From positions 1 through 41,423 of the forward strand of contig JAUWHR010000013.1 of the NCBI GenBank assembly GCA_030605795.1: a stretch of DNA of 41,423 nucleotides, given 5' to 3'. Source of the stretch: Anaerolineae bacterium. Its GTDB lineage: Bacteria > Chloroflexota > Anaerolineae > Anaerolineales > E44-bin32. The notes beneath the pieces were generated by a model. The model was not told the DNA's origin. It saw nothing but the letters and a program-made list of their open reading frames with translations, and made no database searches. Shown in pieces: positions 16,314 to 23,636 of the stretch (within the stretch, counting starts at the first letter, position 1; the number at the start of each line of letters is the position of its first letter). The translations under genes and the position numbers were made by a program.

Positions 16314-16814
16314 ATGAAGTACGCTGTATTGGAATCTGGCGGAAAGCAATATGTCGCCAGAGAGGGGGAGACGATCGAGGTCGATCGCTTACCAACCGGG
16401 ATCGGTCAATCGATCGAATTTAAAGATGTCTTACTGGTAGTTGATAAGGCAAAGGTTAGGGTTGGTGCGCCATTTGTCAAAGGCGCTAAGGTCAGTGGTA
16501 CGGTTGTTGACCAAATAAAAGCTCCCAAGGTGATTGTCTTCAAGTACATCCCTAAGGAGCGCTATCGAAGGAAGCGGGGTCACCGTCAGCGGTATACCCG
16601 CATAGCTATCGATAGTATCAGATTGACGACTCCGCGCAAGAAAGCAACCACCACGGAAGAGAGTGTGAAGTCGAAAGCGGCCAAATCGACCGGTGGGGCA
16701 TCTAAGAAGACTTCACGGAGTAAGGCAGAGACTGCCAAGTCGACTGATAAGGATAAGACGGGTAAATCTAAGTCGAGTGCCAAACCGAAGGTGAAACAGT
16801 CGGATATTAAGTAG
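16314..16814 (+). CDS. rplU: 50S ribosomal protein bL21 with long basic C-terminal tail
   Basis: 166 residues from the ATG at 16314 (ribosome site GGAGCAGGAG). Residues 1-104 are a complete bL21: [18 protein letters not shown] at the start and [16 protein letters not shown] near 87-100, which binds 23S rRNA. Residues ~105-166 are an added low-complexity tail of Lys, Ser and Thr with scattered Ala (runs such as [18 protein letters not shown]). Typical bL21 ends near 100-105 residues. The tail is probably disordered and nucleic-acid binding. A longer frame starting at 16227 lies within the leader and is rejected. rpmA follows by 17 bases. Confidence 0.96.
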   Translation: MKYAVLESGGKQYVAREGETIEVDRLPTGIGQSIEFKDVLLVVDKAKVRVGAPFVKGAKVSGTVVDQIKAPKVIVFKYIPKERYRRKRGHRQRYTRIAIDSIRLTTPRKKATTTEESVKSKAAKSTGGASKKTSRSKAETAKSTDKDKTGKSKSSAKPKVKQSDIK

Positions 16815-16831
16815 CATTTGAGAGGTTGATC

Positions 16832-17086
16832 ATGGCCCATAAGAAAGGTGGCGGCTCGAGCCGCAACGGGCGAGATAGTAATTCAAAGCGACTTGGCGTG
16901 AAGAAATATGGTGGAGAACGGGTTAGATCGGGGAATATCCTGGTGCGTCAGCGCGGCACGGGGATTCATCCAGGCGTTAATGTAAAGCGTGGTCGAGATT
17001 TCACTCTATTCGCCATCGTCGACGGTGTTGTGATGTACGACTACTTCCGCAAGGGGCGGAAACGGGTCAACGTACTCCAGCAGTAG
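16832..17086 (+). CDS. rpmA: 50S ribosomal protein bL27
   Basis: 84 residues, the standard length. The start at 16832 gives [20 protein letters not shown], the canonical N-terminus that reaches the peptidyl-transferase centre; an in-frame ATG two codons earlier is less likely. The ribosome site is GAGAGG. There is no N-terminal extension of the Firmicutes type that needs proteolytic removal. The order rplU-rpmA is conserved across bacteria, and both share the consensus promoter at 16163. Confidence 0.97.
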   Translation: MAHKKGGGSSRNGRDSNSKRLGVKKYGGERVRSGNILVRQRGTGIHPGVNVKRGRDFTLFAIVDGVVMYDYFRKGRKRVNVLQQ

Positions 17087-17103
17087 ATATAATTTCTAAC
17101 TCC

Positions 17104-17167
17104 CGGCAGCCACTGCCCCGCTAGCTGAGTCTTTCCTCGGAGATCAGCATGCCTGGGGCGGTTGCCG
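17104..17167 (+). promoter_or_regulatory. structured RNA leader of rpmE
   Basis: Outer stem CGGCAGCC-(ACT)-GCCCC (17104-17119) pairs with GGGGC-GGTTGCCG (17155-17167), 13 base pairs with one 3-base bulge and one G-T pair. Nested inside, CTGA-G-TCT (17125-17132) pairs with AGA-TCAG (17141-17147). The structure ends about 24 bases before the rpmE ATG, where an autoregulatory leader would lie. L31 leaders are known in several phyla, but this one does not obviously match those I know. Confidence 0.55.
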
Positions 17168-17191
17168 ATGATCCGGTGAGGTCAGCGAAAC

Positions 17192-17668
17192 ATGAAAGAA
17201 GGCATACACCCAACATATTTTCCAGACACAACCGTTGTTTGCGCCTGCGGTAATTCATGGACCACCGGTTCTACGGTTGAGATGATTCATACCGATGTGT
17301 GCTCCAAGTGCCATCCCTTCTACACTGGAGAGCAACGTATCGTTGATACCGAAGGGCAGGTGGATCGCTTCTACAAGAGATTGCAGGCGCGAGAGGATTA
17401 CCTCCTGGAACAGGAGGCGCGTGAATCGGCACGCATTTCACCAGAACTTCCCATTTCCGAACTTGAACTTGGTACCCGCCCTGAAACAGCCCTGGCTAAG
17501 GCCGGGATTGAGATCGTGGGTCAAGTGCTCGAGTTGATGACTGAGGGCGATAAGCCTTTGTTGGCCATTGATGGTTTTGGTCGCAAGAGCTTGGCCATCC
17601 TCAAGCGAAGCATGAGGAGGCGCGGTTTCGAACTTCCCGAGGATGTCTCCGAGCAGCCGGCGACCTAA
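17192..17668 (+). CDS. rpmE: ribosomal protein bL31 fused to an RNA polymerase alpha-CTD-like domain
   Basis: 158 residues, about twice normal bL31 length (~66-75). Residues 1-68 are a zinc-binding bL31: MKEGIHPTYFPDTTVVCACG, Cys17, Cys19, Cys37, Cys40, and the HPFYTGEQRIVDTEGQVDRF block. Residues ~69-85 are a charged helical linker. Residues ~86-150 follow the alpha C-terminal domain pattern: ELPISELELGTRPETALAKAG, then IEIVGQVLELM, then LLAIDGFGRKSLAILKRSM, RRRGFELPE; in true alphaCTD this region contacts DNA and activators. Whether the added domain binds DNA, rRNA or protein is unknown. A terminator follows at 17705. Confidence 0.92.
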   Translation: MKEGIHPTYFPDTTVVCACGNSWTTGSTVEMIHTDVCSKCHPFYTGEQRIVDTEGQVDRFYKRLQAREDYLLEQEARESARISPELPISELELGTRPETALAKAGIEIVGQVLELMTEGDKPLLAIDGFGRKSLAILKRSMRRRGFELPEDVSEQPAT

Positions 17669-17704
17669 TCTGACTTGCATCAAGTAAGGCCTGGTGTACA
17701 CTTT

Positions 17705-17731
17705 GGGCAGGTGGAGACGACCTGCCCTTTT
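17705..17731 (+). terminator. intrinsic terminator after rpmE
   Basis: GGGCAGGT (17705-17712) pairs perfectly with ACCTGCCC (17720-17727) around a 7-base loop, followed by TTTT. It separates rpmE from tdk. Confidence 0.85.
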
Positions 17732-17757
17732 GATTCTGCCGATGATATGAGGTCGCT

Positions 17758-18330
17758 ATGAGGCACGTAGGTGGAAGAGTTGAGATTATCGCCGGCTCTA
17801 TGTTCAGTGGGAAGACGGATGAGCTTATCCGTCGATTGCGTAGGGCTGAGATCGCTCGCCAAAAGATACAAGTCTTCAAACCCAGACTCGACACCCGCTA
17901 TGGCCAACAGAAGTTGACCTCGCATGACGGCGCGGTATTTAAAGCTACCCCTGTGGGGAACGCCGAGGAACTTCTTGACCTGTTGGAAGAGGGTACGACG
18001 GTTGTCGCCATCGACGAGGCACAATTCTTCGACGAAGGGATCAACTCTGTGGTCAAGATTCTTGCTGACCAAGGAATTCGGGTGATCGTCGCCGGACTAG
18101 ACACGGATTTTCGCGGCGAGCCCTTTGGCCCGCTACCAGTGTTGATGGCTCAAGCTGAACAAGTAGACAAACTACATGCCATCTGCATGGTATGTGGGGA
18201 TGCAGCCTCCCGCACCCAGCGTTTGATCGATGGGCGACCAGCGCACTACAACGATCCAGTAGTGATCGTCGGAGCCAGTGAGTTGTATGAAGCGCGGTGC
18301 CGAGATCATCACCAAGTCCCCAGGGATTAA
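17758..18330 (+). CDS. tdk: thymidine kinase
   Basis: 190 residues, typical for type II thymidine kinase, which phosphorylates thymidine with ATP in the salvage pathway. Visible motifs: P-loop GSMFSGKT at residues 13-20, the DEAQFF Walker-B/catalytic segment near 85-90, the [14 protein letters not shown] lasso segment, and zinc ligands in [13 protein letters not shown] and the C-terminal YEARCRDHH. hpt starts 2 bases after the stop, so the two salvage genes are surely co-transcribed. Confidence 0.96.
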   Translation: MRHVGGRVEIIAGSMFSGKTDELIRRLRRAEIARQKIQVFKPRLDTRYGQQKLTSHDGAVFKATPVGNAEELLDLLEEGTTVVAIDEAQFFDEGINSVVKILADQGIRVIVAGLDTDFRGEPFGPLPVLMAQAEQVDKLHAICMVCGDAASRTQRLIDGRPAHYNDPVVIVGASELYEARCRDHHQVPRD

Positions 18331-18332
18331 CC

Positions 18333-18890
18333 GTGCAGGACTACCGCGAACTTCTGGCTGAAATAATAATCCCTGAGAAGGAGCTCCAAGCGCGCATACG
18401 AGAGTTGGGTAAGGAGATCAGCCAAGATTATCAGGGGAAGGACCTACTGCTGATCTGCATCCTGCGAGGGGGAGTGATGTTCCTTACCGATCTCATGCGC
18501 ACGCTCACCGTTCCCCACAACATAGATTTCATGGCTGTATCCTCCTACGGATCAGGTGTGCGCCAATCGAGCGGTCAGGTGCGGATCACACTCGACCTGA
18601 CCACCTCGATCGAGGGGCGGGATGTGCTGCTGGTCGAGGACATTATTGACAGCGGCCATACCATCGCCTCGGTAATCGATCTATTGAACACTCGTCGGCC
18701 ACATAGTCTGAGAGTGTGTGCCTTGCTGGACAAGGCCGAGCGTCGTGAGGCGGAAGTCCCAATCCACTATTGTGGCTTCGTCATCCCCAACAAGTTTGTC
18801 TTCGGTTACGGGCTCGATATCGATGAGTACTATCGCAATCTTCCATTTATCGGCGTCGTCCGGCCTGATAAGTACTTGGCGCCGGAATAA
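18333..18890 (+). CDS. hpt: hypoxanthine phosphoribosyltransferase
   Basis: 185 residues from the GTG at 18333, chosen because AGGGA precedes it by 7 bases and the protein then has the usual ~180-residue length; a longer frame overlapping tdk is rejected. The PRPP-binding loop LLVEDIIDSGHT is complete, with the RGGVMFLTDLMR loop and the FVFGYGLDIDEYYRNLPFIG purine-site segment. It converts hypoxanthine or guanine with PRPP to IMP or GMP. It sits between tdk and a tRNA nucleotidyltransferase, 14 bases before the latter. Confidence 0.95.
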   Translation: MQDYRELLAEIIIPEKELQARIRELGKEISQDYQGKDLLLICILRGGVMFLTDLMRTLTVPHNIDFMAVSSYGSGVRQSSGQVRITLDLTTSIEGRDVLLVEDIIDSGHTIASVIDLLNTRRPHSLRVCALLDKAERREAEVPIHYCGFVIPNKFVFGYGLDIDEYYRNLPFIGVVRPDKYLAPE

Positions 18891-18904
18891 TTCCCTCAGA
18901 TGCC

Positions 18905-20422
18905 ATGTCGCTCCCCTCACGGCTCCCTGAAACAGTAATAAAGTTGCTCCCGTATCTGGATCGGGATACCCCGGTTTGGCTGGTCGGTGGCGGGGTGCGC
19001 GACCATCTGCTCGGTCGGCATACAGTCGATCTGGACTTTGCGGTCGACGGTGATGCTCTCCGTCTAGCCCGTCACCTGGCCGATCGGCTTGGGGGACATT
19101 ATTACGATCTGGATAAAGAGCGCGGCACCGGTCGAGTAATCCTGGAGGAAGAGCCTGGGCAATGTAAAACGCTCGATTTCGCCCGCTTACGAGGTCCTGA
19201 TATCAACTCTGATCTTCGGGCTCGCGATTTCACCATCAACGCCTTTGCCATCAGCCTGAGAGATCCTGAGCAATGGCTTGACCCAACCGGGGGGTCAGAT
19301 GATCTGAAGCAGAAAATACTGCGCACCTGCAGTCCTAATGCTGTAGCTGACGACCCGGTACGTGCCTTGCGCGCGGTGAGGTTGACGACAGAGCTCGACC
19401 TGCGAATGGAGCCTGAGACATTACGTCAAGTACAGCAGGCTGGTCCAGGACTAACAAGGGTCTCACCTGAGCGGGTGCGGGATGAAGTGTTGAGAATCCT
19501 GGATGCTCGTCGACCGGGGAGAGGGCTACATCTGCTGGCGCACCTGAGCCTGTTGCTTGTCGTCTTCCCTGAACTTACCGACATTGAGGGTATCGAACAA
19601 CCACCACCACACGTCTATAACGTATTGGAGCACACTCTCGCGGTTGTTGATCGGTTGGGAGACTTGTTAGTAGTGTTAGAGACGGGATACGATCCGGAGA
19701 TTGCATCAGACTTGATCCTGGCTCATGCTGCCCAACGCTTAGGTCGTTTCTCCGAGCAGCTGAGCACTCACCTAGACTACACCTTGAGTTATGGGCGCCG
19801 GGTTCGGCAATTGCTTTTCTTCGCCAGCTTGTATCATGATGCTGGTAAGTCAATCGTTCGTGCGATCAGCCCGAATGGCCAAACCTACTTCCAGGGTTAT
19901 GAAGAAATCAGTGCTGAACTCATTGAATCCCGTGCGGTAGCATTGCGTATGAGCAATTCCGAGGTGCGTCGTCTAGGACAGATCGTTCGTCACCATGTGC
20001 GACCAGTGATCCTTGAGCGATCTCCAACGGTTACCCTGCGAGCGATCTACCGCTTCTACCGTCAGGCGGGAGAAGCGGGTGTGGAAGCGATCTTGCTGTC
20101 ATTGGCCGATTTCTTGGGTACATATGCCCCACTTGCTCATCAGAATGCCTGGGAGTCCCGAGTTGAAGTAGCCAGTACGTTGCTCGAAGCCTTTTTTGAA
20201 GCGCGAGAGGAGCGTATTGACCCACCGCCATTACTGCGAGGCGACGAATTAATCCAAACAATGGGGTTGACCTCAGGCCCAAAGATCGGGCAATTGTTGG
20301 AAATAATCCGAGAAGCCCAAGTGGCCGGGGAAGTTACTTCGCCCGCGGAAGCCCTCGCCCTTGCTCGCCGGGTGATTGCTGAGGGCTTGGAGGGCTATAA
20401 TCTCAGCGGTGTGGACGATTAA
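18905..20422 (+). CDS. CCA tRNA nucleotidyltransferase / poly(A) polymerase family enzyme with HD domain
   Basis: 505 residues. The N-terminal nucleotidyltransferase domain shows VGGGVRDHLLG (around 27-37), catalytic carboxylates Asp43 and Asp45 in TVDLDFAVDG, RARDFTINAFA near 100-110, and the RALRAVRLTTELDLRMEPET RNA-binding helix block. An HD domain follows, with His311-Asp312 in SLYHDAGKS and HHVRP further on. This class II architecture fits CCA addition to tRNA with an extra phosphohydrolase activity, but poly(A) polymerase cannot be excluded by sequence. It is the last gene of the tdk-hpt run, 14 bases after hpt. Confidence 0.88.
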   Translation: MSLPSRLPETVIKLLPYLDRDTPVWLVGGGVRDHLLGRHTVDLDFAVDGDALRLARHLADRLGGHYYDLDKERGTGRVILEEEPGQCKTLDFARLRGPDINSDLRARDFTINAFAISLRDPEQWLDPTGGSDDLKQKILRTCSPNAVADDPVRALRAVRLTTELDLRMEPETLRQVQQAGPGLTRVSPERVRDEVLRILDARRPGRGLHLLAHLSLLLVVFPELTDIEGIEQPPPHVYNVLEHTLAVVDRLGDLLVVLETGYDPEIASDLILAHAAQRLGRFSEQLSTHLDYTLSYGRRVRQLLFFASLYHDAGKSIVRAISPNGQTYFQGYEEISAELIESRAVALRMSNSEVRRLGQIVRHHVRPVILERSPTVTLRAIYRFYRQAGEAGVEAILLSLADFLGTYAPLAHQNAWESRVEVASTLLEAFFEAREERIDPPPLLRGDELIQTMGLTSGPKIGQLLEIIREAQVAGEVTSPAEALALARRVIAEGLEGYNLSGVDD

Positions 20423-20500
20423 AATAGTGACTGAGCGATGCACAAGCTATAGGTGCGCGCGAGACTGTCCTCCAGGTTGTGTAGGTTAGGTAGATTTATT

Positions 20501-21691
20501 ATGAGTCGAACTATCTTACATGTAGACCTGGACGCTTTCTTTTGTTCGGTTGAGGAGTTACTCAACCCGGAACTGAAGGGTCAAGCTTTTGTTGTCGGTG
20601 GTAGAGCTGAGTCGCGCGGTGTTGTGTCATCCGCTTCCTACGCTGCGCGCAAGTTCGGCGTTCGCTCCGCCATGCCGACTGCTCGTGCCTTGCGATTATG
20701 CTCGGGACTACTAGTATTACCCCCCCAGCATCATGTCTATATGGAACACTCTAGTAAGGTAATGGAATTTATCCGTACCTCCGCGCCTCTGGTTGAACAA
20801 CTTTCGATTGACGAGGCGTTCCTCGACATAAGCGATGACCAGCGTCCTGGGACACGGGTGGCGGCGAGTCTACAGGCAGAGATCGATCAGCGTTTCGGTC
20901 TACCGACCTCCTGGGGGGTGGCGAGCAACAAGCTGGTAGCCAAGATCGCCACCGAAGTGGGAAAGCCGCATGGCCTTATTAGTGTGCCACCCGATGGGGA
21001 AGCTGTTTTTTTAGCCCCATTGCCGGTAGGGATGCTCTGGGGGGTGGGTCCGAAGACAAAAAGCCGTTTGGCAGAACGGGGCGTTCGCACAATAGGTGAT
21101 CTGGCACTAATGCCAGCGAGTCGCCTAATTCAGCTTTTCGGAGCGCATGGCTTGGATCTTGCAACTAGAGCAAGAGGTGAGGATAAGCGACCAGTTGTTG
21201 AAGAGCGAGAACCACGATCGATGTCAGCCGAACTAACCTTTGAGCGTGACCTATCAGATCATGATTTATTGTGTCGCACATTGCTGCAACTCAGCGAACG
21301 AGTAGGTCGCCGACTCCGTAAATCGATGGTGGCTGGGAGGACAGTGAGAATAAAACTCCGTTGGCCAGATTTCACCACATTAACCCGTCAGACTAGGCTT
21401 GTCCAACCTACAGATCAAGATGGGGAAATTTACCGGGCGGCATTAGGACTTTTTAATCGGGTGTGGCGTGAGGGCAGGATGGTGCGTTTATTGGGTGTTG
21501 GGGTGTCGGATCTCAGTCCCCCGGCACGACAATTGACTCTCTTCGACCACACCTGGGAGAAGGATGGCAGGTTGTTAAAAGCTATCGATGATATCCGCAC
21601 TCGGTATGGCTCAGATGCGGTCCGTCGGGCAGGTAATCTAAAGTTAAAAAGGTTAACTGACCGTGGGGTGGAAGATGATAGTTCATCTTAG
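20501..21691 (+). CDS. dinB: DNA polymerase IV (Y-family, translesion)
   Basis: 396 residues from the ATG at 20501, giving the canonical MSRTILHVDLDAFFCSVEEL; an in-frame upstream start at 20453 adds residues not seen in the family. Metal ligands are Asp9 and Asp11 plus Asp104-Glu105 in LSIDEAFLDIS. Other marks are SSASYAARKFGVRSAMP, the helix-hairpin-helix MLWGVGPKTKSRLAERGV, and a little-finger domain from ~235. It bypasses damaged bases with low fidelity. No beta-clamp-binding pentapeptide is obvious at the end, but RQLTLFD near 355-361 resembles one. No LexA-like box was identified upstream. Confidence 0.95.
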   Translation: MSRTILHVDLDAFFCSVEELLNPELKGQAFVVGGRAESRGVVSSASYAARKFGVRSAMPTARALRLCSGLLVLPPQHHVYMEHSSKVMEFIRTSAPLVEQLSIDEAFLDISDDQRPGTRVAASLQAEIDQRFGLPTSWGVASNKLVAKIATEVGKPHGLISVPPDGEAVFLAPLPVGMLWGVGPKTKSRLAERGVRTIGDLALMPASRLIQLFGAHGLDLATRARGEDKRPVVEEREPRSMSAELTFERDLSDHDLLCRTLLQLSERVGRRLRKSMVAGRTVRIKLRWPDFTTLTRQTRLVQPTDQDGEIYRAALGLFNRVWREGRMVRLLGVGVSDLSPPARQLTLFDHTWEKDGRLLKAIDDIRTRYGSDAVRRAGNLKLKRLTDRGVEDDSSS

Positions 21692-21758
21692 TCATCGGTG
21701 TTTTAACTTCATCGATACTTTTTTTGGCAGACCTTATGAAGCGTTCGGGGAGTAGAGA

Positions 21759-22862
21759 ATGACCTTATATGGTAAGGGATTTTTCATCTGGCAGATTCCC
21801 AGGTGTGATGGTGGTGTTCCCAGCGCGATCGCGGCCCGCGCCGTCGATGCAGGGCTCTCCCACGTTCTGATCAAAATCGCTGACGGATCGGATTGGCCCT
21901 ATAACTATGACTTTGAGGCAGGTGTAGACTTGGTGCCACCAGTGATGCATGCCTTACGAGAGGTTGGCATTCAAGTGTGGGGGTGGCATTACGTCAGGGG
22001 TGATAATCCGCAGAAAGAAGCTCAATTGGCAGTAGAACGAACATTGACCTTGGGCTTGGATGGATATGTTATTGACGCTGAGGCCCAATATAAAACGGGA
22101 GATAAAGCAGCGGCTGCTCGTCGTTTCATGCAGGACCTACGCGCCGGGATACCTAATCTACCTGTGGCGCTTAGCTCCTACCGCTTTCCAAAAGTTCACC
22201 CGGGTCTTCCTTTTTCCGAATTTCTTGAGAAATGCGATTACGCCATGCCGCAGGTGTACTTCGAACAAGCCCACAACCCTGAGCAGCAGCTTGAGCGATG
22301 TGTAGAGCAGTATATGGCGCTCCAGCCAGCTCGGCCGGTGATACCGACCTTGCCAACATATTCCGCCAGAGGCTGGTGCCCCTCTGCCGATGAAATCACC
22401 CGCTTCCTTCAAAGAGCTAAAGACATGGGGCTTACAGCTGTCAACGCATGGAGTTGGGAATATGCTACCCGCCCTGCTCACTTAGATCTGTGGCAGGCTA
22501 TGGCCGACTTTGATTGGCCCCCGATGGCGCCTGTGCCTGATATATCAGAACGCTTAATCGGTCGTATGAACCAACACAATCCGGCCCACGTGGCCGAGTT
22601 GTATCACGACAACGCAGCTCATGTCACTGGTGCGCGCACGATTGTAGGTAGGGGTGCCATCAGCGAGTGGTACAACATCCTGTTCGCCCAATTGCTTCCC
22701 AATGCTCAGTTCGAATTGACTGGTAGAGGTGGCAACGGCAACTCACGTCGCTTCACCTGGGCGGCCGAGAGTGACAATGGTTGTGTGCTCAACGGCAATG
22801 ATACCCTTGGCTTGCTGAATGGAATGATCCAATATCACTATACATACTTCACCATCACTTGA
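21759..22862 (+). CDS. TIM-barrel glycosidase-like protein fused to an NTF2-like domain
   Basis: 367 residues. Residues ~5-255 look like a GH25/DUF4015-type barrel: GKGFFIWQIPRCDGG, VLIKIADGSDWPYNY, VWGWHYVRGDNPQKEAQ, a probable acidic site in GYVIDAEAQY, VALSSYRFP, YAMPQVYFEQA and VNAWSWEYATRP, each at a strand end. Residues ~262-367 follow the SnoaL/NTF2 pattern: LIGRMNQHNPAHVAELYHDN, then AHVTGARTIVGRGAISEWY and an antiparallel-sheet tail. No signal peptide is present, so a cytoplasmic or leaderless product is likely. Substrate unknown; lysozyme activity is only one possibility. Confidence 0.75.
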   Translation: MTLYGKGFFIWQIPRCDGGVPSAIAARAVDAGLSHVLIKIADGSDWPYNYDFEAGVDLVPPVMHALREVGIQVWGWHYVRGDNPQKEAQLAVERTLTLGLDGYVIDAEAQYKTGDKAAAARRFMQDLRAGIPNLPVALSSYRFPKVHPGLPFSEFLEKCDYAMPQVYFEQAHNPEQQLERCVEQYMALQPARPVIPTLPTYSARGWCPSADEITRFLQRAKDMGLTAVNAWSWEYATRPAHLDLWQAMADFDWPPMAPVPDISERLIGRMNQHNPAHVAELYHDNAAHVTGARTIVGRGAISEWYNILFAQLLPNAQFELTGRGGNGNSRRFTWAAESDNGCVLNGNDTLGLLNGMIQYHYTYFTIT

Positions 22863-22924
22863 TGGGGGGCAAGCCCATCACACTGCACGACTCTGGCATT
22901 AGCTTAAGCTGGAGTCGTGTAGTG
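22860..22924. repeat. two adjacent hairpins after the TIM-barrel gene
   Basis: TGATGGG/CCCATCA (22860-22880, overlapping the stop codon) is followed by CACTGCACGACTC (22881-22893) pairing at 12 of 13 positions with GAGTCGTGTAGTG (22912-22924), with an AGCTTAAGCT palindrome in the loop. No T-tract follows, so this may be a mRNA 3'-end stabiliser or a factor-dependent terminator. Confidence 0.55.
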
Positions 22925-23067
22925 GTTAATGGCCTGTAATGAGCATGGGATATGAACTAAAGTGAAATCCGGGGTTCAGTATTTCATTCTAAGATCTTGG
23001 TCGGGAATGGGCTGGATGGTGCTTCCATCTGGAGTGGGTTAAATAGGAACATCAACCGAAGTAAAGA

Positions 23068-23487
23068 TCAAGTCGCTTCGCGTATCAGATAGGTCGAGGT
23101 GATCGGGACGACCTTTGCCAGCATCCCTTGTGCAGGGCAGTACTTTGTTTCTGAAAGCTCGATGGCCCGCTTTAGGGATTTCTCGTTTAAGTCATGACCA
23201 GTAACAATATACTCAATCTGAATGTCGGTGAAGACGTGGGGATGATCTAACGCTTGTTCGGCCTGGACGTAGACTTCAAAATCAGTCACGTCCTGACGCT
23301 TTTTCATTAAGATAGAGATCACATCCATTGCCGTGCAACCTGCCAAGCCGATGGCGAACATTTCAAGTGGACGGAAGCCGTCATCATCGCCGCCAACAGA
23401 AGGGTCGGCTCCGAGCGGGATAGTGAAGCCGGTGTCGGCTGTGCCAGTGAAGGTCAACCGACCGCCCCAGGTTACTTTGGCATTCAT
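23068..23487 (-). CDS. OsmC/Ohr family peroxide-detoxifying protein
   Basis: 139 residues, the family's standard size. The redox cysteines are both present: Cys51 in FAIGLAGCTAMDVISIL and Cys117 in ETKYCPAQGML. The family reduces organic hydroperoxides in the cytoplasm using a thiol donor; the YhfA-like subgroup is the best fit because of the GLAGCTAMDV sequence. Ribosome site AAGGAGAG is strong. It is transcribed divergently from the phosphatase gene at 23637, with 149 bases between them. Confidence 0.92.
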   Translation of the reverse strand: MNAKVTWGGRLTFTGTADTGFTIPLGADPSVGGDDDGFRPLEMFAIGLAGCTAMDVISILMKKRQDVTDFEVYVQAEQALDHPHVFTDIQIEYIVTGHDLNEKSLKRAIELSETKYCPAQGMLAKVVPITSTYLIREAT

Positions 23488-23604
23488 AGGTCTCTCCTTG
23501 GTTGGTGCTTTGACAAAGTACTCTAGATGACCTACCTATAGATTATTCTATGACAAGGTTCAAACACAAATTTGTTTCCATAATTTGTCTTATTAGGAGG
23601 TTGC

Positions 23605-23634
23605 CTGACATCCCTGGTTAGGCTACAGTATAAC
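23605..23634 (+). promoter_or_regulatory. possible promoter overlapping the phosphatase start
   Basis: CTGACA (23605-23610), 18-base spacer, TATAAC (23629-23634). If used, transcription would begin around 23641, after the annotated ATG at 23637, which would point either to a slightly later start codon or to a chance match. Confidence 0.3.
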
Positions 23635-23636
23635 GT

